NCBI GenBank assembly: GCA_949448405.1
Contig: CASTFX010000001.1
Coordinates: forward strand, 1 to 42,037
Length of the DNA: 42,037 nt
Source of the DNA: an uncultured Clostridia bacterium
GTDB taxonomy: Bacteria; Bacillota; Clostridia; TANB77; CAG-508
Reading direction: 5' to 3'
The notes beneath the pieces are model-generated. The model saw nothing but the letters and a program-made list of their open reading frames with translations. It did no database searches and was not told the DNA's origin. Both the position numbers and the translations under genes were made by a program. Of this stretch, positions 1 through 8,154 are shown piece by piece (position 1 is the first letter of the stretch; the number at the start of each line of letters is the position of its first letter).

Positions 1-615
1 AGCATACAAGGATATGGAGCAGTAGCAAGAGAATTTACAAGATTTATGAATGATATTTATTTTAATTTAAGAAAGCATTGTGTAATCATATTCCACGCAG
101 TAGAAGAGAAGCAAGATGAAGATACAAAACTAAGAATCTTAGTAGAGGGAAGTACAAAAAATACAGTATGGCAAAATGTTGAACTAGGTGGATTTATCGA
201 AATGAGAGGAAACAAGAAAACAATAGGATTTGATAACTGTGAAAGATATTTTGCAAAATCAAGTTTTGGAATTAAAGGAAATCACATTATACCAGAGCTA
301 GACGGAAATATACCTAATGACTTCTTAACTAGACTATTTGAACAAGCAAATAAAAATATACAAGAAGAAAGTAAAATATTTGAAGAAGAAAGAAAACAAT
401 GTGCAGAAATAGTAAATCAATATGTAGAAATTATAAGCAATATGACAGCAGAAAATACAAACGAAGTAATGGAACAAATTAAGACAATAGACAATCACAT
501 TTTAACAAGTGAAAAGGAAATAAAAGCACATTTTGCAGACAAGATAAAAGAATTAAACCTAGTATGGAACAAAGAAACAAAACAATATGAGCTTAAACAG
601 GAGGTACATGAGTAA
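1..615 (+). CDS. Sak4-type phage AAA ATPase (recombinase), C-terminal part
   Basis: The reading frame is open from base 1, so the start lies outside the window. The visible part resembles the C-terminal half of phage RecA-like AAA ATPases of the Sak4 (AAA_24) kind, which load on single-stranded DNA for annealing and recombination: a GYG..AREF segment, a hydrophobic strand (CVIIFHAVEEK) likely following Walker B, and a GFDNCERYFAKSS segment. The last 80 residues are charged, helical and probably coiled coil. The stop overlaps the next start (TAATG). The methionine at base 46 is internal, not the start. Family call is from recalled patterns; Walker A is not in view. Confidence 0.7.
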   Translation, partial: SIQGYGAVAREFTRFMNDIYFNLRKHCVIIFHAVEEKQDEDTKLRILVEGSTKNTVWQNVELGGFIEMRGNKKTIGFDNCERYFAKSSFGIKGNHIIPELDGNIPNDFLTRLFEQANKNIQEESKIFEEERKQCAEIVNQYVEIISNMTAENTNEVMEQIKTIDNHILTSEKEIKAHFADKIKELNLVWNKETKQYELKQEVHE

Positions 616-950
616 TGAATTATGAAGAACAAATAAAACAAATACTTGAAGAAAGCAAAGAAGAAATAAAAGAACAAACAAAACAAGCGTTAAAACAAAA
701 AATAATAGATACTTTAAATTGGAAATTAAGTGATGAAATAGGAAATATTGTAAGAGAAGTTATAGATGACGAATTAAAAGATGAAATAAAAAATACTGTT
801 TTAGAAAGCAAACAGCAAATAATTGATGAAATAAAACCCGTATTTATAACCATAGGAGCAGAACTTGCTAAAAAATTGGAAAGTAAGATAACAGAAAATA
901 TTCAAAGCAGTTGGAAGTCAGACCAAATAATAAAAGATTTATTAAATTAG
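615..950 (+). CDS. Small charged coiled-coil protein
   Basis: 111 residues, extremely rich in Glu, Lys, Gln and Ile, with heptad-like spacing over nearly the whole length and no cysteine or membrane segment. The start ATG overlaps the stop of the ATPase gene, so the two are translationally coupled and probably act in the same recombination step. No family recognised. Confidence 0.75.
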   Translation: MNYEEQIKQILEESKEEIKEQTKQALKQKIIDTLNWKLSDEIGNIVREVIDDELKDEIKNTVLESKQQIIDEIKPVFITIGAELAKKLESKITENIQSSWKSDQIIKDLLN

Positions 951-961
951 GAGGTAACGAT

Positions 962-1600
962 ATGGCTAAAACATATATTACACCTACTTTGCTTAACAGT
1001 TGGTCTTACTGTATAAAAAATGGCACACTAGAAGATTTTATAAAAGTATTAAATAAAGAAGAATTTGAGCCAAGCGAAAGCATAATAAAAGGTTATGAAT
1101 TTGAGACATATATGCAAGAAAATTACGAAGAAACAAAAAATGGAGCATATCAAGTAAAAGTTAGTAAAGAGTATGGAGATTATCTATTATATGGAAAAGT
1201 GGATTGCCTAAAAGGTGGAATAATCTACGATTACAAATACACTGAAAACTATGATGTAGGTAAATTCTTTAATAATCATCAAACACTTATGTATTTAGAA
1301 ATGGTGCCAGAAGCTAGTAAAATGGTGTATTTGATAACAAATAAGTTTGAGAAAAAGCCTATGAATGAAGTGTCAGAAAAAATGTTTATAGATTATTTGA
1401 AATTTGCAGAAAAACAGAATGGATTAAATGGAGAGATACCAATACCAGATGTAGTGATAGTAGGCGACATATTTAAAGAAGAATACACAAAAGATATGTT
1501 CCCAGAAACAATAGATAGTGTATTACATAAGTTTGAAACTTGGCTAAAAACATATAACTTATTCGATTTATATGCAGAAAAATGGAAATGTAAATATTAG
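962..1600 (+). CDS. PD-(D/E)XK-type nuclease (RecB/Cas4-like exonuclease)
   Basis: 212 residues starting at ATG 962, after AGGAGG at about 950. The segment YGKVDCLKGGIIYDYK, around residues 75-90, has the spacing of a PD-(D/E)XK core: a conserved Asp in GKVD, then a DYK motif, followed by a Q-x-x-x-Y helix (HQTLMYLEM). Phage proteins of this type often partner a Sak4 or Erf/RecT annealing protein, which fits its place beside the ATPase. It lacks the Cas4 iron-sulfur cysteine cluster. A start at 911 in the same frame is unlikely because it lies inside the upstream gene. Confidence 0.7.
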   Translation: MAKTYITPTLLNSWSYCIKNGTLEDFIKVLNKEEFEPSESIIKGYEFETYMQENYEETKNGAYQVKVSKEYGDYLLYGKVDCLKGGIIYDYKYTENYDVGKFFNNHQTLMYLEMVPEASKMVYLITNKFEKKPMNEVSEKMFIDYLKFAEKQNGLNGEIPIPDVVIVGDIFKEEYTKDMFPETIDSVLHKFETWLKTYNLFDLYAEKWKCKY

Positions 1601-1612
1601 GAGGAAAGAATA

Positions 1613-1924
1613 ATGGAATTTATAGAAAAATTAAAAGAAGAAGTTAAGAATTATTATAGAATGGACGATTTACTAGATGAACATTATAAGGAAGAAATAT
1701 ATAAAGATATAGACTTTATTGAAACATTAAACACAGATGAACATAGATGGTACATATTAGAGGAAAATGTATATAAAGTAAAAATAAATGACGAAGATTA
1801 CTATTTTGGTATTGTAGAAGTAGGAAGTTTAAAAAGTGAAAGTATGTGTGCTTCTGATACAGGAGTAACAATGGAATTATTTGAAGTAGAGAAAATAGTA
1901 AAAGAAACTTTTAGGAGGAAATAA
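1613..1924 (+). CDS. Hypothetical protein
   Basis: 103 residues, acidic, with a good AGGAGG site 8 bases before the ATG. One tryptophan-containing segment (HRWYILEENVYKVKINDEDYYFG) suggests a small beta-rich fold. No family recognised. It sits between the nuclease and SSB genes in the recombination operon. Confidence 0.7.
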   Translation: MEFIEKLKEEVKNYYRMDDLLDEHYKEEIYKDIDFIETLNTDEHRWYILEENVYKVKINDEDYYFGIVEVGSLKSESMCASDTGVTMELFEVEKIVKETFRRK

Positions 1925-1928
1925 TTTT

Positions 1929-2114
1929 ATGAAAAGTTTATTAAAAGCAATATTAAAAGTAATTGTGTTTTTAGTAGTAATTCTTGTAGCAGACTTTCTA
2001 TTAGATTTAATAACAGGACTAGCACCTTGGATAGCACCAGTATTATTAGTGTTAGTAATTATAGCATTAATAGCATTTTATTACATAGAAGATAAATTAA
2101 AGGAGGATAAATAG
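1929..2114 (+). CDS. Small membrane protein with two transmembrane segments
   Basis: 61 residues with hydrophobic stretches at about residues 6-28 and 32-52 separated by a short GLAPW turn, and charged ends (MKSLLK at the start, EDKLKEDK at the end). Likely a two-pass inner-membrane protein. Ribosome binding site AGGAGG overlaps the previous gene. Function unknown; lies directly before ssb (stop and start adjacent). Confidence 0.7.
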   Translation: MKSLLKAILKVIVFLVVILVADFLLDLITGLAPWIAPVLLVLVIIALIAFYYIEDKLKEDK

Positions 2115-2528
2115 ATGAATAAGGTAGTATTATTGGGTCGCTTAACTGCTGACCCAGAAACTAGATATACACAAACTACAAATACAATGGTAGTAACATT
2201 TACACTTGCAGTAAATAGAAGATTTGCAAAAGAAGGAGAAAAGCAGGCAGATTTCATATACATAATAGCTTGGAGTAAAACAGCTGAATTTTGTAGCAAG
2301 TATTTTAGAAAAGGTCAGCAAGTGGGAATTATAGGAAGATTAGAACAACACGAGTGGGAAAATACAGAAGGAAAGAAACAAAGTAAGACACAGGTTGTAG
2401 CAGAAGAAGTATATTTTGCTGACAATAAAAAAATAGAACAAGCAGATACTAGTATTTTAAATAGCAAAACACCAATAAATGCAAATAATGATTTTGAAAT
2501 TACAGATAATGATGATTTACCATTTTAA
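2115..2528 (+). CDS. ssb: Single-stranded DNA-binding protein
   Basis: 137 residues. The OB-fold pattern of bacterial and phage SSB is clear: MNKVVLLGRLTADPE at the start, TFTLAVNRRF, then FIYIIAWSKTAEF and KGQQVGIIGRLE. The acidic tip DNDDLPF at the end is the protein-interaction tail that recruits replication and repair partners. It should coat single-stranded phage DNA during replication and recombination. It is the last gene before an intrinsic terminator at 2542. Confidence 0.95.
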   Translation: MNKVVLLGRLTADPETRYTQTTNTMVVTFTLAVNRRFAKEGEKQADFIYIIAWSKTAEFCSKYFRKGQQVGIIGRLEQHEWENTEGKKQSKTQVVAEEVYFADNKKIEQADTSILNSKTPINANNDFEITDNDDLPF

Positions 2529-2541
2529 AAATAAAACAACA

Positions 2542-2573
2542 AGGGCTAGGCAACAAACTTAGCCCTATATTTT
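2542..2573 (+). terminator. Intrinsic terminator after ssb
   Basis: A perfect 7-bp inverted repeat AGGGCTA/TAGCCCT (2542-2548 and 2560-2566) with an 11-base loop, followed by ATATTTT. It probably ends or attenuates the recombination transcript before the replication genes. Confidence 0.7.
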
Positions 2574-2591
2574 ACGAAAGGAGAAAGCAGA

Positions 2592-3300
2592 ATGGATAAA
2601 ATTAGCTTTCTAATGTATTTAGATTATGAAGAACAATTCAATTTGCTAACTGATGAACAATTAGGACAATTAATGAGGGCAATTATGAAATATGAGAAAA
2701 CTGGAGAAGTAACTCAATTAGATGGAATAGTAAAAATGGCTTTCTCTTTTATTAAACAGCAACTAGATAGAGATAACGATAAATGGCACGAAGAAAGACA
2801 AAAGAGAAGTGAAGCAGGTAAAAAAGGAATGGCAAGAAGATGGAAAAACGATAACAGTGTTATAACAGAAAATAACAAAAATAACAGTGTTAAAAATGTT
2901 ATAACACGGAATAACAAAAATAACTGATAAAGTAAATGAAATAGATAAAGTAAATGAAATAGAAATAGAAAATGATACTGAAAAAGAAATAGAAATTCTG
3001 GAAGTTTGGGAAACACAGTTTGAAAAATTTTACAAACAATATCCAAGAAAAGTCAAAAAACAAAACGTTAAGAAATGGTTTGAAAAGAATAAACCAAGTA
3101 GTGAATTGTTTAGTTCTATGATGAGTAGTTTGGAGCAATTTAGGGGGTCAAAGGATTGGTTGAAAGATAATGGTCAATATATTCCGTATCCTAGTACTTG
3201 GTTAAATCAGAAACGTTGGGAAGATGAGGACATAAATAAAGAAAATACTTCTACTGGAAATCCATTTTTTGACTTGCTTAGAGAGGAGAATATAATTTAA
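2592..3300 (+). CDS. DnaD-like replication initiation protein, requires +1 shift at CGGA
   Basis: The first part (2592-2906) carries the motif found at the start of phage replisome organisers (LDYEEQFNLLTDEQLGQL, then MAFSFIKQQLDRD). The zero frame then stops at 2925. Shifting +1 at ACA CGG A (2907-2910) opens a second frame to 3300 that ends in a conserved phage replication-protein C-terminus (FYKQYPRKV, then PSTWLNQKRWED). Combined length would be about 235 residues, normal for the family. The linker between the halves is low-complexity and charged. The upstream ATG has a good AAGGAGA site. I read this as one protein made by +1 frameshifting at an in-frame CGG. Confidence 0.8.
2907..2910 (+). 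other. CGGA +1 recoding site in DnaD-like gene
   Basis: In-frame CGG followed by A. Reading on in frame gives a stop six codons later; skipping one base gives the rest of the replication protein. Confidence 0.7.
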
Positions 3301-3840
3301 ATGACAAGAGAAGAAGCGATAAAAATACTAAGTATAATTAAGCTTGCATATCCTAATTTTTATAAAAACATAACTAAACAAGAAGCAGAAGATACAATAA
3401 ATCTTTATCAAGAAATGTTTCAAAATGAAGAAACAAAAATAGTTGTAATAGCAGTTAAATGTCTTATTAGTACGTTTAAGTTTCCACCTACAATTGCAGA
3501 TATTAAAGACCAGATTTATAAGCTACAATACCCAGAAACTGACAACATAATGGAGCTTTATAATATCTTGAAAAAGGCAATTGGTAATAGTATTTATAAT
3601 GCGGTTGAAGAATTTTCAAAACTTCCACCAGTCGTTCAAAAATTTGTCGGAAATCCAAAGCAATTAAGGGAATGGGCAATAGATGAGAGTTTCAGCGATG
3701 GAGTGTTGAGAGGACAATTCATTAAGCAAATAACAGTCTTGAGAGGAAGACAGAAAGAAGACAGACAGATGTTGCCAGAAGCTCAAAACATGATAAATAA
3801 AATCATAGAAAATTCAAAAGTTAAATTCTTGAATGAATAA
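3301..3840 (+). CDS. Replicative helicase loader/inhibitor (G39P-like)
   Basis: 179 residues. The N-terminal 80 residues match the helical G39P-type domain of phage helicase loaders: MTREEAIKILSIIKLAYPNF, then W/Q-rich helices and FPPTIADIKDQI. These proteins bind the DnaB-type helicase and deliver it to the origin complex with the DnaD-like partner, which is the preceding gene (TAA directly followed by ATG). The ribosome binding site is inside the end of the upstream gene (AGAGAGGAG). Confidence 0.8.
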   Translation: MTREEAIKILSIIKLAYPNFYKNITKQEAEDTINLYQEMFQNEETKIVVIAVKCLISTFKFPPTIADIKDQIYKLQYPETDNIMELYNILKKAIGNSIYNAVEEFSKLPPVVQKFVGNPKQLREWAIDESFSDGVLRGQFIKQITVLRGRQKEDRQMLPEAQNMINKIIENSKVKFLNE

Positions 3841-3851
3841 AGGAGGCAAAT

Positions 3852-4067
3852 ATGCGAGTATTAACGGTTATATGGATAGGTAATTATGGAGTAAATACAA
3901 CAGGAATAATAAAAGCTCAAGACACTACAACAGAAGAAATTAAGTATTATATGGGCATTGGGAAAGGACTAAAAGAAAATGAAGACATAAAATTGATTTT
4001 AAGAGCAGGACAAAAGTACAGCGCAGAGCAATTTAAGGGATTTTTTAAAGATTTTTTGGAGGACTAG
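3852..4067 (+). CDS. Hypothetical small protein
   Basis: 71 residues with AAGGAGG eight bases upstream. Begins with a hydrophobic beta strand (MRVLTVIWIGNYG) and ends in an acidic amphipathic helix. No family recognised; in the replication operon. Confidence 0.65.
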   Translation: MRVLTVIWIGNYGVNTTGIIKAQDTTTEEIKYYMGIGKGLKENEDIKLILRAGQKYSAEQFKGFFKDFLED

Positions 4068-4070
4068 ATT

Positions 4071-4424
4071 ATGAATATAGAAAATTATTTAAGTACAGAA
4101 CAATTCAAGTCAAGAAAACAATTAGCAGCTGAAACTGGAATGACTGATAGAGCGGTAAGAAAAGCTATAAGCAAACTAAAACAAACCAAACCAGTGATTT
4201 ATAACAGTCAGACTAAAGGATACAAATTAGCAAAAGACATGAAAAGCTTTAATACAGCAGAGGAAGCACAAGAAGAATGGAAGCAAGTAGAACATTGCAT
4301 TAACGATATAGAAGCTAGAAAGAAAGCTTTTAATAAGGCTGAAAGAACATACATAGCATACTTAAAAAAACTAGAAGAAGAAATCACAGTATTGAAAAAT
4401 GAAAATCATATCCCATACATATAG
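4071..4424 (+). CDS. Winged-helix DNA-binding protein
   Basis: 117 residues. Residues 12-35 form a helix-turn-helix (FKSRKQLAAETGMTDRAVRKAISKL) followed by a beta wing (PVIYNSQTKGYKL), then a long charged coiled-coil tail. Probably a small transcription or replication regulator of the early region. Starts three bases after the previous stop. Confidence 0.75.
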   Translation: MNIENYLSTEQFKSRKQLAAETGMTDRAVRKAISKLKQTKPVIYNSQTKGYKLAKDMKSFNTAEEAQEEWKQVEHCINDIEARKKAFNKAERTYIAYLKKLEEEITVLKNENHIPYI

Positions 4425-4434
4425 CGAAGTAAAA

Positions 4435-4683
4435 ATGAAAGAAGCAGAAATAGAGATAAATATTAACAAAATTAAAATTCCAAGAATAGTTAAGGTAAAA
4501 GATACTAAGCTAACAAACTTAGTTGAATATAGATTTAAAGAGAAACTTAAAAACGGTTTGCTATTATATGAAAATGTTAAGACAGGCTGTAAACAATGCT
4601 TTAGACTACATGATTTTGCAAAATCTAAAAAAGGCTATCAGAAGAAGGGATATAAGACAGGAGAAATAAGAGAATGTCATTAA
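4435..4683 (+). CDS. Small basic protein
   Basis: 82 residues from ATG 4435; a longer start at 4399 would overlap the upstream gene by 26 bases, and neither has a strong ribosome binding site. Contains a TGCKQCFRLHDF segment with two cysteines and a lysine-rich end. Function unknown. Start choice uncertain. Confidence 0.55.
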   Translation: MKEAEIEININKIKIPRIVKVKDTKLTNLVEYRFKEKLKNGLLLYENVKTGCKQCFRLHDFAKSKKGYQKKGYKTGEIRECH

Positions 4684-4841
4684 CAGGAATATGCAAGAAA
4701 GCACTAGAAAATAATTTGTGCTTAGGTTGTAATAAGCTTGAAAACCCATTATTTATAGGACAAGCTAAGTGTGAATATGTAGATAACCCAATAAATAAAA
4801 TAAAAACAATTTTAGGAGTACAGGAGAAACTAGATTTATGA
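4674..4841 (+). CDS. Small cysteine-containing protein
   Basis: 55 residues, overlapping the previous gene and overlapping the methylase start by four bases (ATGA), preceded by GGAGAAATAAGAGA. Cysteines at positions 7, 16, 20 and 33 (TGICKK, LCLGCNKLE, AKCEY) suggest a zinc-binding knuckle. Too short for most gene callers. Confidence 0.6.
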   Translation: MSLTGICKKALENNLCLGCNKLENPLFIGQAKCEYVDNPINKIKTILGVQEKLDL

Positions 4842-5587
4842 AATTTGAAGATATGTTAAATACAATAACACTAGGAAATAGTTACGAATTAATCAAAGAA
4901 ATACCAGACAATAGTATAGATTTAATATATGTAGATATTCCATATTTAATAGACAACTTTGGAGGAGGAACAAGCGAACTAGCTAGGAGAATAACAAAGC
5001 TTAATAAAGAGGATATCGGTTTTATTTCAAAAGGAATAAATTATAGCATATTAGACGATTTTATAAGAGTTTTGAAAAAAGTAAACATATTTATCTGGTG
5101 CAATAAAAATCAAATATTAGACATAATGAACTATTTTAGAGAATATTACTGCGATATTCTAGTATGGTGTAAAACAAACCCAATTCCAAACTGTAATAAT
5201 AACTGGATAAGCAATATAGAATATTGCCTATATTTTAGAGAGAACACAGTAAAGCTAAACGATGGATATGAATTAAAAAGTAAATGGTTTTTAAGTTCAA
5301 CCAACAAAGAGGATAAACAAAAGTATAAGCATCCAACAATAAAGCCATTAGAACTTGTAAAAAGGCACATAGCACACACTACAAAAAAAAGAGAGGTAAT
5401 ATTGGATTGTTTTAGTGGAAGCGGCACAACATGCGTAGCTGCTAAAGAATTAGGAAGACAATTCATTGGAATAGAAATTGCTCCAGAATATCACAAGATA
5501 AGCTTAGACAGACTAAACGGAATATTAGCAAACGGACAAATAAGCCTAGACACTATAATGGAGGTAAAAAATGATAAAAAGGTGTAG
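4838..5587 (+). CDS. DNA methyltransferase (N6-adenine or N4-cytosine)
   Basis: 249 residues. Catalytic motif IV appears as DIPY (family usually D/N-P-P-Y/W) within LIYVDIPYLIDN near residue 36, and motif I as DCFSGSGTT near residue 195, so the order is beta-class (motif IV before motif I). The segment KHPTIKPLELVKRHI is typical of this N6_N4 family. It probably protects phage DNA from restriction. The second residue of motif IV is Ile instead of Pro, a tolerated but less common variant. Confidence 0.88.
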   Translation: MKFEDMLNTITLGNSYELIKEIPDNSIDLIYVDIPYLIDNFGGGTSELARRITKLNKEDIGFISKGINYSILDDFIRVLKKVNIFIWCNKNQILDIMNYFREYYCDILVWCKTNPIPNCNNNWISNIEYCLYFRENTVKLNDGYELKSKWFLSSTNKEDKQKYKHPTIKPLELVKRHIAHTTKKREVILDCFSGSGTTCVAAKELGRQFIGIEIAPEYHKISLDRLNGILANGQISLDTIMEVKNDKKV

Positions 5588-5741
5588 CGAATGTAGATAC
5601 TTTAGAATATTTTATGTAAGAGACAATAAGGTTTACATTGCAACAATATACGGTTTATGTAGAAAAAGAAAAAGAACTTGTTCAAATAATTATTATTGTA
5701 ATAACCATAAAGATAAAGAAGAGGCAAAAAATGAAACATAA
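5571..5741 (+). CDS. Small cysteine-rich zinc-finger-like protein
   Basis: 56 residues starting with MIKRCSECRYF, after an excellent GGAGG site seven bases upstream. Cysteines occur as CxxC near the start and as C...C...C further on (GLCRKRKRTCSNNYYC), so one zinc site is likely. It overlaps the end of the methylase gene and the start of the RusA gene. Similar small CxxCxxF proteins are common between phage replication genes; function unknown. Confidence 0.7.
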   Translation: MIKRCSECRYFRIFYVRDNKVYIATIYGLCRKRKRTCSNNYYCNNHKDKEEAKNET

Positions 5742-6096
5742 ATTTATTATTCATAGAAGATTACCAAGCTTAAATGACTATATACACAAAATAAATCGAA
5801 ATAGGTATACAGGAAATAAGTTTAAGCAGGATATACAAAACGAGATATGCTGGGAGATTAAAACACAGCTAAGAGGACTAAAGATAGACAAGCCTATAAT
5901 ATTACATATCACATACATTGAAGAAAACAAAAGACGAGATATAGATAATGTATATAGCGCAGTAAAATATATACAAGATGCATTAGTAGCAATGCAAGTA
6001 ATTAAAAATGATACAGCTAAGTGGATAGTAGACGTTAAACCTAAAATAGAATATGCAAAAGAAAGCAAAGTAATTGTAGAATTGGAGGAAATATAA
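5731..6096 (+). CDS. rusA: RusA-type Holliday junction resolvase
   Basis: 121 residues from ATG 5731. The RusA core is visible: PSLNDYIHKINRNRY at the start and KRRDIDNVYSAVKYIQDAL, whose paired aspartates bind Mg2+ for cleavage of branched DNA. A start at 5638 in the same frame would add a run that duplicates the upstream gene region and lacks a ribosome binding site, so it is rejected. It resolves recombination and replication junctions before packaging. Confidence 0.9.
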   Translation: MKHKFIIHRRLPSLNDYIHKINRNRYTGNKFKQDIQNEICWEIKTQLRGLKIDKPIILHITYIEENKRRDIDNVYSAVKYIQDALVAMQVIKNDTAKWIVDVKPKIEYAKESKVIVELEEI

Positions 6097-6330
6097 ATGT
6101 CAGAAATAGACGAATATGTAAAAAAGAATATGCAAGTAATTGCTAAAAAAGTAGATAATGAATTACCAGAAGGATATGGTTTCGTAGTATTAGCATTTAA
6201 TTTTGAAGAAGGAAAAAATAAAGAGCTGATGTATGTATCAAATGCTAATAGAAAGGACATTGCAAAAGCAATGAAAGAGTGGATAGAAAAGACGAAAAAT
6301 AGTTTTGGCAATGATACAGGTAAATATTAA
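6097..6330 (+). CDS. Hypothetical protein, common small phage type
   Basis: 77 residues: an N-terminal helix, a beta hairpin (GFVVLAFNFEEGKNKELMYVSN) and a C-terminal helix (RKDIAKAMKEWIEKT). This compact pattern recurs in Firmicute phages without known function. ATG directly after the rusA stop. Confidence 0.7.
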   Translation: MSEIDEYVKKNMQVIAKKVDNELPEGYGFVVLAFNFEEGKNKELMYVSNANRKDIAKAMKEWIEKTKNSFGNDTGKY

Positions 6331-6387
6331 TACAAAAAGAAACTCAAAAAATTCCTGTATCAATAAAAGCATGAAAGGAGATTCAAT

Positions 6388-6771
6388 ATGTCAGATAAAA
6401 TAGAAGTAGAAGAATATATAAGGACTACAAGAGGAGAAATTGATAAAGTAATAATTGAATATAACGGAAAATGTAATAATCCTAATTGTAGTTACAAACA
6501 TGTAAGTTGCTAAAATAATTATTACAATGAAGAAGATATAACAAAACACAGCAAAAACATAATAGACTTAGTTGATATAAGAGATATATTAAAAATTAAA
6601 ATACAATTTATACCATACGAAAAACCATATTTTGTATTATTTGAAGTGAAAAATAAAGTTGGAATTGAATGGAGAGATTTGCTAGAACAAATAGAAATGT
6701 GTCACAAGCAAATTGTACAGATACTAACACACGAGAAATACAACCAAAATTGCTATGAAGTGGAGAGATAG
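6388..6771 (+). pseudogene. YIRT-type early phage protein interrupted by in-frame TAA
   Basis: ATG 6388 has a good AAGGAG site. The frame encodes EEYIRTTRGEIDKV, hits TAA at 6511 after HVSC, and continues open in the same frame to 6771 with KHSKNIIDLVDIRDI, a motif found in intact homologues of this protein type. Either the gene is broken by one ochre mutation, the stop is read through, or the C-terminal part is made separately. No frame change is needed. Product function is unknown. Confidence 0.6.
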
Positions 6772-6775
6772 AGAA

Positions 6776-6991
6776 ATGGAAAAAGTAACTTTAGAAGATT
6801 ACGTGTTAACAAATATAAATCTAAAGGGATATTTCACTATAAGATTGACCGATAATAAAGAATATATAGTTTACAAAGGGAAAAATGGTAAAGACTATAT
6901 AGTTAAAGACAATAAAGAGATACCATTAAGTAAGGAAGTGAAAAACATACACTTAGGAGAAGTCAGAGTATATCAAAATGAAGGAATATAA
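6776..6991 (+). CDS. Hypothetical small protein
   Basis: 71 residues from ATG 6776, with GGAGAG nine bases upstream; an earlier in-frame start at 6755 lies inside the previous gene. Alternating hydrophobic pattern (YFTIRLTDNKEYIVYKGKNGKDYIVKDNKE) suggests a small beta barrel. No family recognised. Confidence 0.6.
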   Translation: MEKVTLEDYVLTNINLKGYFTIRLTDNKEYIVYKGKNGKDYIVKDNKEIPLSKEVKNIHLGEVRVYQNEGI

Positions 6992-7002
6992 GGAAAAATA
7001 AA

Positions 7003-7245
7003 ATGAGAAAAAAAGATAGTGTAGATTTTGAGAAATTTAAAAAATACGGATTTAAATATGGAACTAGAGATAGATTTATATATAAAACAAAGCAAAACGG
7101 AAGTGAAGCAATAATATATATAGACCTACTACCGTTTCATAACGAAAACAACAAAATTAAAATAGCGTGCGAAAGTTACTCAGTACCCACAAAGATAGTT
7201 GATAAATTATATGATTTAACTAAAGCAGGATTAGTAGAAAAATAG
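7003..7245 (+). CDS. Hypothetical small protein
   Basis: 80 residues beginning MRKKDSVDFEKFKKYGFKYG; this opening resembles other small phage proteins, including the fragment at 10658. Rest is mixed alpha/beta. Function unknown. Confidence 0.6.
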   Translation: MRKKDSVDFEKFKKYGFKYGTRDRFIYKTKQNGSEAIIYIDLLPFHNENNKIKIACESYSVPTKIVDKLYDLTKAGLVEK

Positions 7246-7256
7246 GAGTGAAAACA

Positions 7257-7796
7257 ATGAAAGAATATAAACCAGGAGATTACTACGAATTTGATAGTAA
7301 CGAAAAAACAATAGTAAGTAGAGTAGATAAGAACGGATATGAAGACCAATATTTCCATAAGGAAGAAGTTAAATTCAAAGTATTATATAAAGATTTAGAA
7401 GCAAAGAAAATGCTAGTAATTGCAGACAAGCCTACAGAACAAGAACTAACGCTACGAGGCAAGGCAGGATATGACAATGGAGTAGAAGAACTACATAGAA
7501 TATGTAGAGAGATAACAGGCATAGAAGAAGCGAGAAGCTTGACGAGAGAGGACATTGAGAAATCGAGATACTGGGAAGATGAAAGTGGAGTAAAGGCTAA
7601 GTTAATATTCGGGGATAATGATAACTATTACAATTGGATAGCAACACAGACGGAAGGATACTGGAGCGAGTGCAAATTTTTCAGGATGTTCTTTGTGGGC
7701 AGCGGTCGCGTGAGCGCCGACAGTTTGTATCGCTCTAACGGCAGCGCTAGCAGCAGTAGCTATGCGGTGCGCCCTGTAATAGAGGTAGATATATAA
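7257..7796 (+). CDS. DUF6273-type protein with GC-rich C-terminal end
   Basis: 179 residues from ATG 7257 (GGAGTG seven bases upstream; GTG 7248 is an alternative). N-terminal half is charged. The C-terminal part (YYNWIATQTEGYW to VRPVIEVDI) looks like the DUF6273 / C-type-lectin-like fold that often ends GVRPV. The last 45 codons are strikingly GC-rich and full of Ser, Gly, Arg and Ala codons (about 7670-7780), unlike everything around them. This may mark a variable region of a diversity-generating retroelement or a recent acquisition; no reverse transcriptase is in the window. Confidence 0.7.
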   Translation: MKEYKPGDYYEFDSNEKTIVSRVDKNGYEDQYFHKEEVKFKVLYKDLEAKKMLVIADKPTEQELTLRGKAGYDNGVEELHRICREITGIEEARSLTREDIEKSRYWEDESGVKAKLIFGDNDNYYNWIATQTEGYWSECKFFRMFFVGSGRVSADSLYRSNGSASSSSYAVRPVIEVDI

Positions 7797-7812
7797 AACT
7801 AAGGAGGTACTT

Positions 7813-8154
7813 ATGACGAATATTGTAGATACAATAAAAAAAAGAATAAATGATATGCGAATGATTAAACAACAAGAGGCTCAATACGTTTATATAACAG
7901 AAAAAGAAGCTGAACAATTAGGCAATATAAAAACAATAGACGAAGTAAATATAATTGTAGAAGGTAGAGACACATTAAGACCTGATTGTTTTGCATATTT
8001 GAATAGAAGGTGTTATTCCTTAAACAAATTAGAATGTAAAAATAAAAAATGCAAATTTTATAAAAATAAAGAAGAATTAACAATAGAAGAAATTGAAAAT
8101 GAAATAAAAATATATGAAGAAGGAAAATTTATTAAAGGAGTAGCGTTAAGATGA
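7813..8154 (+). CDS. Hypothetical protein with C-terminal cysteine cluster
   Basis: 113 residues after a strong AAGGAGG site. Four cysteines (DCFAYLNRRCYSLNKLECKNKKC) around residues 58-80 are arranged as a probable zinc site. The end overlaps the next start by four bases (ATGA). Function unknown. Confidence 0.65.
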   Translation: MTNIVDTIKKRINDMRMIKQQEAQYVYITEKEAEQLGNIKTIDEVNIIVEGRDTLRPDCFAYLNRRCYSLNKLECKNKKCKFYKNKEELTIEEIENEIKIYEEGKFIKGVALR

